Shown here one piece after another: positions 59,026 through 64,000 of a stretch of DNA of 64,000 nt. The translations under genes and the position numbers were made by a program. The notes beneath the pieces were generated by a model. The model had not been told where the DNA came from, did no database searches, and saw only the letters and a program-made list of their open reading frames with translations. Source of the stretch: JAISGQ01 sp964500965 (GTDB lineage Bacteria; Bacillota; Clostridia; Oscillospirales; Acutalibacteraceae); the NCBI GenBank assembly GCA_964500965.1, contig CAZCQZ010000005.1:1-64000 (forward strand), given 5' to 3'. Numbering within the stretch: the first letter of the stretch is position 1; every line of letters starts with the position of its first letter.

Positions 59026-59355
59026 ATGAAAACGAATGTCGAAGAACGGGCAATTGAGCTTGGGGAATATATAGTCGAAAACAAAGCAACCGTTCGCAAA
59101 GCCGCAGGCGTGTTCGGCATAAGCAAGAGCACGGTGCACAAAGACGTATCGGAACGGCTTGAACGCATTGACCACGTACTGTTTGCGCAGGTCAAGGAGG
59201 TTTTGGAGGAAAACAAGGCACAGCGGCACATACGCGGCGGACTTGCAACAAGAGAAAAATATCTCAGAAAGAAAAAAGAAGCGTCTCACATCGGTATCCG
59301 AAAAAGCATAAAACACACCGCACGCTCCGGGGCACATTCATTTGACAATCATTGA
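59026..59355 (+). CDS. spoIIID: Sporulation transcriptional regulator SpoIIID
   Basis: 109 aa. SpoIIID acts in the mother cell after engulfment, switching on sigma-K and repressing some sigma-E genes. The HTH is at residues about 21-45 (ATVRKAAGVFGISKSTVHKDV). The family block RLERIDHVLFAQVKEVLEENKAQRHIRGGLATREKY follows and then a basic tail, KYLRKKKE, which adds DNA contacts. The C-terminal 20 residues are longer than the usual 85-95 aa form. It marks the organism as a spore-former or a recent descendant of one. Confidence 0.96.
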   Translation: MKTNVEERAIELGEYIVENKATVRKAAGVFGISKSTVHKDVSERLERIDHVLFAQVKEVLEENKAQRHIRGGLATREKYLRKKKEASHIGIRKSIKHTARSGAHSFDNH

Positions 59356-59431
59356 CATTACCGATATAAACGTGCTACAATAAGTAAAGAAAGCAGACAG
59401 ACTTTCAGTGCGAGAAAAAGGAGGAGTATCG

Positions 59432-60037
59432 GTGAACTGTCCTTACTGCGGTTTTTACTGTGAGGACGACGTGCGGTTTTGCCCGTCCTGCGGAAAACAG
59501 ATAGTTTCTCTTGAGAATACGGAAGCACCGACGATTTCCGCCGTAAACATACCGCCGCAGTCGGAAATGTCTCCTGCCGAAATGCTCGTAAGAAAAGCCG
59601 AGGATAAGACCGCGAAGCGTTACCGCGGACTGATTGTATTTTCACTGTTTCTTGCCCTTGCTCTGGTGGTCGGAGCTGTGTATCTCATGACCCTTTCACC
59701 CCGTAACGCCGAAGCGGACGGCATCGAATCCGAAAGCGACTATGTTTCTCCCGTTGTCGGCTCGTGGATGAATGAAAAGGGGTACATTATCATAACCGCA
59801 TCGGGAAAATTTGCGTCGGACGGACAAAGCGGCACATATACCGCCGATAATTCCGCCATTGTCTTTAATGCCGACGGTACTGTAATTTCCGCAGAATACA
59901 ATATCGACGGCGATATGCTTACCCTCGTCACGACCTACCTCGGAAAGAGCAGCGAATATATTTATTATAAAGTTTCAGAACGCACGGATCTTACAAACTC
60001 ACAGCTTGCGCAACTGTGGAACAACAGCGAAAGCTGA
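59432..60037 (+). CDS. Zinc-ribbon membrane protein, first of three tandem relatives
   Basis: 201 aa from GTG 59432 (MNCPYCGFYCEDD), with GGAGGAG upstream. N-terminal zinc ribbon with two CxxC pairs (CPYC, CPSC; residues 3-24). One membrane helix near 73-93 (LIVFSLFLALALVVGAVYLM). The outer domain has one lipocalin-like unit: VVGSWMNEKGYIIITASGKF ... YTADNSAIVFNADGTVISAEYNIDGDMLTL. The end is RTDLTNSQLAQLWNNSE, shared with the next gene. Function unknown. Confidence 0.82.
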   Translation: MNCPYCGFYCEDDVRFCPSCGKQIVSLENTEAPTISAVNIPPQSEMSPAEMLVRKAEDKTAKRYRGLIVFSLFLALALVVGAVYLMTLSPRNAEADGIESESDYVSPVVGSWMNEKGYIIITASGKFASDGQSGTYTADNSAIVFNADGTVISAEYNIDGDMLTLVTTYLGKSSEYIYYKVSERTDLTNSQLAQLWNNSES

Positions 60038-60078
60038 CGGTTTGACGGAATAATGAAAAGAGAACGGGAGAGTTGAAA

Positions 60079-61176
60079 ATGAACGAAATCGAAAACAATG
60101 TACCGCAGGACGAGAGCGTCGAAATTACACGGGAAATCCCGACGGCGGAAACGGCTGTGTCGGCTGAACCGAATGCCGAAGCTGTGGCAGATACTCCGTC
60201 GGAATCGGAAAAGCCGGTTCGCAAGAGCAAAAAAGCACTTATTGTTGTTCTGGTTGCGATTCTTGTAATCGCAGTAGGGGTCAGCTCATTCATTCTGGGC
60301 AGACATTCCGACTTCGACTTCGGCAGCATTTTTGCTCCTTTCTTCGGCAGCACAGAGGACGAAGCAGAAGAAGCCCCCGAATTTTTGGGCGCATGGTCGG
60401 ACAGTAAGCATTCCGTTTATATAAGTGCCGGCGGAATCATTGAAATCGACGGTGCCGGTTACAGCTACACCTGGGATTCAAAGACCATCACCGTCAAAGC
60501 CGCCGACGGTGAAAGCTACGCCATTCGTTACAAGAAAATGTCAAACACCTTAAAGCTCTGGCTTGACGGAAACAAGGACGATTCCGTATCGCTCAGGCGC
60601 AACACCAGGGGTGATGCCGATGCACTGTGCGGAAGCTGGTCTTTGGGTGATACCGAAATCGTATTCAACGCTGACGGCACTGCCGAAATTTACGGCAAAA
60701 GCTATACCTACACCGCCGATTCATACGAAATCACCTGTAAGAGCAAATCGGGCAAAGAGTATATGTTCTACACCGTTGACGGTGACTTTCTTTCTCTTTG
60801 GCTACCCGGCGAATCGGCAAAAACCCTCCGTTTTGCAAGGAGCGACAGTCTTATTCCCATGCTCACCGGAACCTGGGTCAGCACGGAGAGCGATGATTAT
60901 ATTATCTGCCACGCCGACGGCACGGTGGAATTTAACAGTTCATCGGAAGAATATTTTGACACTGAAACCAGCACATACATCGAAGACGAAAGCCTTGTGA
61001 TTTCTGTCGATGGAATCAGGATTCCCTTTGATATTGAGCTTGACGGCGACAGACTTGAGCTGTGTTATCTCGGTGAAACCATTGGTACATTCTGCCGAAT
61101 TTCAACAAAAACCGACCTGACAGATGAAGAAATCGAGCTTTTGTGGGAATTGTATTCACCCACCGAAGCCGTATAG
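60079..61176 (+). CDS. Membrane-anchored protein with three tandem beta domains
   Basis: 365 aa from ATG 60079 (MNEIENNVPQ) with GGGAGAG upstream. Charged N-terminal 55 residues, membrane helix near 57-77 (ALIVVLVAILVIAVGVSSFIL), then three repeats of the same domain at about 100-175 (FLGAWSDSKHSVYIS), 178-255 (LCGSWSLGDTEIVFNADGTAE) and 260-345 (LTGTWVSTESDDYIICHADGTVE). Each starts with GxW and has a D-G-T turn. The C-terminus TDLTDEEIELLWELY resembles that of the preceding gene. Likely an extracellular binding protein; no family recognised. Confidence 0.82.
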   Translation: MNEIENNVPQDESVEITREIPTAETAVSAEPNAEAVADTPSESEKPVRKSKKALIVVLVAILVIAVGVSSFILGRHSDFDFGSIFAPFFGSTEDEAEEAPEFLGAWSDSKHSVYISAGGIIEIDGAGYSYTWDSKTITVKAADGESYAIRYKKMSNTLKLWLDGNKDDSVSLRRNTRGDADALCGSWSLGDTEIVFNADGTAEIYGKSYTYTADSYEITCKSKSGKEYMFYTVDGDFLSLWLPGESAKTLRFARSDSLIPMLTGTWVSTESDDYIICHADGTVEFNSSSEEYFDTETSTYIEDESLVISVDGIRIPFDIELDGDRLELCYLGETIGTFCRISTKTDLTDEEIELLWELYSPTEAV

Positions 61177-61226
61177 ATTGTAATACAAAAGACGTATAAT
61201 ACTATTTGTAATCGAGGTGTGTTCCG

Positions 61227-62021
61227 ATGGGCGGAAAAAGGAAAATCGACCCGGCGGTAAAAGCAAAAATGGAAGAAGAAAAGCGGCTTCTTGATGCCCA
61301 AAAAGCAAAGAAAAGCCTGTTAATCCGCATTATTATAGCAGTTGCCGTTATCGCGGCGGCTGTTGTAATCTGCGTATTTACCCTGACAACTGATTTTAAC
61401 GCCGACCGCCGACCGCTTAACGGAACGTATATAGCCGAGCAAAGCTATATTGTTGCCACCGCGAGCGGAACAGAGCTTGTGCCGGAAGCAACATTCCCCG
61501 TTGTTTTCTGTGAGGACGGACGGCTGATTTACAGGTACGATTCCGGCACATCGGTAAATTACTACGAGTATAAGGACGGCTCGGAAAGCTTTGACGGACG
61601 TTTGCTGCAATACACCAACGGCGCGCTTTCGCGAGAATTTGACGTAGTGCGCGATGAAAACGGTAACCTGACAATGTACTGCACCATTGAATCCGTCAAC
61701 TTTTCCGTAGATGAGCTGCTGAAATACTTCGGGGAAGCCCGTACACGAGAAATGCTGGGTGCGCTCTGCGATGACGAGCTGTGCGACCTGCTCATAGCCG
61801 GCGATTTCGACGCCATCACCGATGCACAGCTTGAAGCTATCGGCGTTAAACGTCAAAATCTGGGAAATCTTGCATTCAGAATGGAAAACATGCAGGTGAT
61901 TTACGAGCTTCACAAGGTGTCCGACGAGGAGCTTTCAAAAGCCGCCGCATTGGAAATATGGACAGCGGCTACGCAACCCGAATCGGGTTCGGATACCGTG
62001 TCGGCTTCGGAGCTTAACTAG
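61227..62021 (+). CDS. Membrane-anchored protein, third of the tandem set
   Basis: 264 aa. Lys/Glu-rich N-terminus (KRKIDPAVKAKMEEEKRLL), membrane helix about 33-52 (IIIAVAVIAAAVVICVFTL), then a beta-rich outer part with LNGTYIAEQSYIVATASGTEL, a variant of the GTW repeat of its neighbours. A helical segment follows (SVDELLKYFGEARTREMLGAL). The end, HKVSDEELSKAAALEIW, parallels the T/S-D-x-E-L-W pattern of the two upstream genes. TATAAT at 61195-61200 may give it its own promoter. Function unknown. Confidence 0.8.
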   Translation: MGGKRKIDPAVKAKMEEEKRLLDAQKAKKSLLIRIIIAVAVIAAAVVICVFTLTTDFNADRRPLNGTYIAEQSYIVATASGTELVPEATFPVVFCEDGRLIYRYDSGTSVNYYEYKDGSESFDGRLLQYTNGALSREFDVVRDENGNLTMYCTIESVNFSVDELLKYFGEARTREMLGALCDDELCDLLIAGDFDAITDAQLEAIGVKRQNLGNLAFRMENMQVIYELHKVSDEELSKAAALEIWTAATQPESGSDTVSASELN

Positions 62022-62057
62022 CCGAAAGGTAATTATTTATCGGCACAATCTTATAAC

Positions 62058-62098
62058 AAAAACGGCAGTAAAAAGCATCAGCTTTTACTGCCGTTTTT
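62058..62098. terminator. Bidirectional terminator
   Basis: Stem of about 18 bp: AAAAACGGCAGTAAAA...GC (62058-62076) with GCTTTTACTGCCGTTTTT (62081-62098), loop ATCA, between converging genes; the stem has the recurring GTAAAA core. Confidence 0.9.
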
Positions 62099-62110
62099 TG
62101 CACTAATATT

Positions 62111-62788
62111 TTATGCGTAATAATTATAGCCGTCATCGAAAGTGTAGCCGTCATCGTAATCATAGTACCAGTAACAGCCATCGTCTATGTATTCACAGCT
62201 ATCATAGCACACGGACGCACAGGCACAAGAAAGAACGGAGCTGAGGAGCAGACCGACTATGCTCAGCGCAAGACCTGCGCCGTTCATACCGCTGCGGCAC
62301 TTTTTAAATCCGCAGATTGCGAATATGATGCCCAAAAGTCCGCAAATCACGCCCACGAATCCGAAAATAATACCTATGCAGGAAACAACGGAGACAATTC
62401 CGAGCACCAGAGATGCAATGGAAAAGCCGGAGGTATGATTACTCTGATTATTCTGAGCGGTCTGCGGAGCCTGCTGGACGTAAATCGGCTGCTGGGCGTT
62501 TGCAAACTGAGGATTATTCGCAGTCTGCCGGGAAGTCTGACCCTCCGAGCCACCGGAGGTATTACTTTCGATAAGTGTGGGAAGCTCTACTGTCGGCGGA
62601 ACATATGCTGTTTCCTCCGTCTTAACCTCTACGGAATCGGGAGAAGTGGTTTCGGCAGCGGTAAATGCCGCCGCTCCGCTGAGCACAGGCTCGCTGAGAT
62701 TGCCCTGAGAAAGCTTTGTTTCCTCTGCCGGAGACGAAATCTCAGGCTCTGCGGTGGGTTCATTTACGGGAAGATTGTTGTTTTCCAT
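62111..62788 (-). CDS. DUF4190-like membrane protein with Gln/Asn-rich N-terminus
   Basis: 225 aa. Residues 1-125 are low complexity, rich in Glu, Thr, Pro, Gln and Asn (QQAPQTAQNNQSNHTSG). Two membrane helices at about 127-190 (IASLVLGIVSVVSCIGIIFGFVGVICGLLGIIFAI; LALSIVGLLLSSVLSCACAS) match the DUF4190 layout. The C-terminal 30 residues are Tyr/Asp-rich (CYWYYDYDDGYTFDDGYNYYA). Probably paired with the 62816 gene, 27 bases upstream, which has the same plan. Confidence 0.8.
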   Translation of the reverse strand: MENNNLPVNEPTAEPEISSPAEETKLSQGNLSEPVLSGAAAFTAAETTSPDSVEVKTEETAYVPPTVELPTLIESNTSGGSEGQTSRQTANNPQFANAQQPIYVQQAPQTAQNNQSNHTSGFSIASLVLGIVSVVSCIGIIFGFVGVICGLLGIIFAICGFKKCRSGMNGAGLALSIVGLLLSSVLSCACASVCYDSCEYIDDGCYWYYDYDDGYTFDDGYNYYA

Positions 62789-62815
62789 TTTTATGCTCCT
62801 TTCAAATCGTTGCTC

Positions 62816-63259
62816 TTATTTAAACAATGCGGAAATATCGGTTGAACTGTACAGCTCATTCATCTGCCTTGCGGTATCCTCCAGTATCTGCCGGAACATT
62901 TCTCTGCCGGCAGGAGTAAACGCATAAAAAGCCATGGTTGCAATCCAGAACAGGGTCATAAGAATACAGGCAACCAGTCCCACCTTTGCGGTGACATCAA
63001 ATTTATTGCTCCTGTAAGCACCGAGGGCAACAAAGATTCCTATGAACGAGGGAATGCCGACACAGCAATATCCCAGCAGTGAAAGAACAATCGAAACAAT
63101 ACCCTGACTGCTGGATTTCGCAACAGAAGTGGAATTGCTCTCATTATAGCCCGGTGCCCAGCCGGTAGGCGGATTGGGGTTGGGAGCATTATCCTGAGCG
63201 GACTGCTCATTGTCGTTATTAAGCTCGTATTCGTTGAAATTCTTATATTCGTCAGCCAT
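62816..63259 (-). CDS. Small membrane protein with Asn/Pro-rich N-terminus
   Basis: 147 aa. N-terminal 45 residues are Asn/Pro/Glu-rich (DNAPNPNPPTGWAPGYN), then two helices: GIVSIVLSLLGYCCVGIPSFIGIFVALGAY and VGLVACILMTLFWIATMAFY, as in DUF4190-type proteins. The C-terminus is an amphipathic helix (REMFRQILEDTARQMNEL). First gene of the pair; start preceded by GGAGGGAT. Function unknown. Confidence 0.78.
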   Translation of the reverse strand: MADEYKNFNEYELNNDNEQSAQDNAPNPNPPTGWAPGYNESNSTSVAKSSSQGIVSIVLSLLGYCCVGIPSFIGIFVALGAYRSNKFDVTAKVGLVACILMTLFWIATMAFYAFTPAGREMFRQILEDTARQMNELYSSTDISALFK

Positions 63260-63358
63260 AGAATATCCCTCCGTATAAAACTGCTCGAATTTTCTTCACA
63301 TATATAGTAACATTAAATTGCGTCAAAGTAAAGAAAAAAAGCAAAGCACATAAAGTAA

Positions 63359-64000
63359 TCACATTGCATCGCCGCGCTCCAAGGTCCCCTGCCATTCGCC
63401 CCAGGCAGGGGGCATTATACATTCCTTTGCAAAATCAAGAGCGGAAAAATCAAAGCTTTCGCCCTCGTGTATCTGCCGGGCAACAAGGACTGTGCGGAAA
63501 TTTTCATATTCATAGGAGCAGGTGGACATGGTAATTATGCGGTCCTTTTCGGTGACTGTGACAATATCCGTCGTATCATATACAGAATGAGCACGAATGT
63601 CCGAAACATAATCGAAAAATGCTTCGTCGTTTTCAAAATCGGTTATCAGGAAATCAAAGGTCGGCATATTGTTTTCACCGCCGTAGGCATCAATTTTCAT
63701 GACGGCGAAAATCACCCATTCGCTTTTTTCGTAAAGGGTATCAAACCTCACGGCATAATTGCGTTTGAAAAACTCCGGGTCATCATATCTTGTGAGGTTT
63801 TCAAACATAACACCGCTTCTCATATTGTGTCCGTGAATGACGGCATTTCGCGATATTCCGTCCTGACCGAATGTCACGCGGCAGTCAAGATAAATCGCGC
63901 CGTTGCGGTTTTCGTCGCCTTTGTAATCGTGGGTCAGATAGTATTCGTTGTCGCTCCCCTGAACAACGGGATAGTCAATTACCGTGCCGGGAACGGTTAT
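63359..64000 (-). CDS. Class B sortase, 5' end beyond window
   Basis: 213 codons visible; the frame runs open to the window edge. Sortase B pattern: PGTVIDYPVVQGSDNEYYL, GAIYLDCR, then VIHGHNM with the catalytic His, VSDIRAHSVYDT, IITMSTCSYEYENFRTVLVARQ with the catalytic Cys and Arg. It joins surface proteins to peptidoglycan or to pilin-like partners. No LPXTG or NPQTN-type substrate is seen in the window. The GTG at 63877 is internal, not the start. Confidence 0.93.
   Translation of the reverse strand: MTVPGTVIDYPVVQGSDNEYYLTHDYKGDENRNGAIYLDCRVTFGQDGISRNAVIHGHNMRSGVMFENLTRYDDPEFFKRNYAVRFDTLYEKSEWVIFAVMKIDAYGGENNMPTFDFLITDFENDEAFFDYVSDIRAHSVYDTTDIVTVTEKDRIITMSTCSYEYENFRTVLVARQIHEGESFDFSALDFAKECIMPPAWGEWQGTLERGDAM

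Overview
The window looks like the chromosome of a spore-forming gut Clostridia bacterium, most likely of the Oscillospiraceae/Ruminococcaceae type. Grounds are a SpoIIID sporulation regulator, IreB, a glmS ribozyme, a T-box in front of thrS, an Rnf complex, Shine-Dalgarno-led genes with frequent TTG/GTG starts, and many TTGACA/TATAAT promoters. The taxon is inferred from gene content; no 16S gene is present. I see no rRNA, tRNA or CRISPR array.

Layout: 1-2053 holds a frame-shifted VOC gene cut by the window edge, a lipoprotein and an AIM24-family protein. 2233-5092 is a three-gene ABC importer of the TrpXYZ/DUF534 type. 5231-5480 is a structured repeat with an inverted second copy near 36.3 kb. 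5654-7634 holds lgt-rsmE; 7694-10449 holds membrane proteins, one with a long EPV repeat. 10558-16148 holds a cohesin-like surface protein and a copZ-copA-unknown-rlmI operon. 16293-18477 is glmS with its ribozyme. 18532-20097 carries small genes, followed by a branched palindromic element. 20370-24629 is argCJBD (minus strand) with a consensus promoter and a nearby ARG-box palindrome. 25831-31456 is rnfCDGEAB. 31661-35498 is a YfhO/GT-C glycosylation pair. 36668-39992 holds a MATE transporter and thrS with a T-box leader. 40511-44551 is an aromatic amino acid operon (aroA, pheA, an aroE-aroK fusion, aroQ).

44640-57874 (minus strand) is a compact phage-derived morphogenesis and lysis module: terminase, portal, scaffold-like protein, capsid, connectors, tail tube, chaperones, an unusually short tape measure, Dit, baseplate, fibres, endolysin, XhlA and holin. 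Every frame is intact, yet there is no integrase, repressor, replication gene or visible attachment site. A LexA-type GAAC-N4-GTTC palindrome and a long hairpin lie directly before terS. This fits a PBSX-like or gene-transfer-agent-like particle, and it is the most interesting system in the window.

58227-64000 contains a small unknown protein, IreB, SpoIIID with a hairpin predicted to cover its ribosome binding site, three tandem membrane-anchored genes with related C-termini, two small membrane proteins and a class B sortase cut by the window end. Seven of the intergenic terminator hairpins share nearly the same stem sequence, centred on CTGTAAAA/TTTTACAG.
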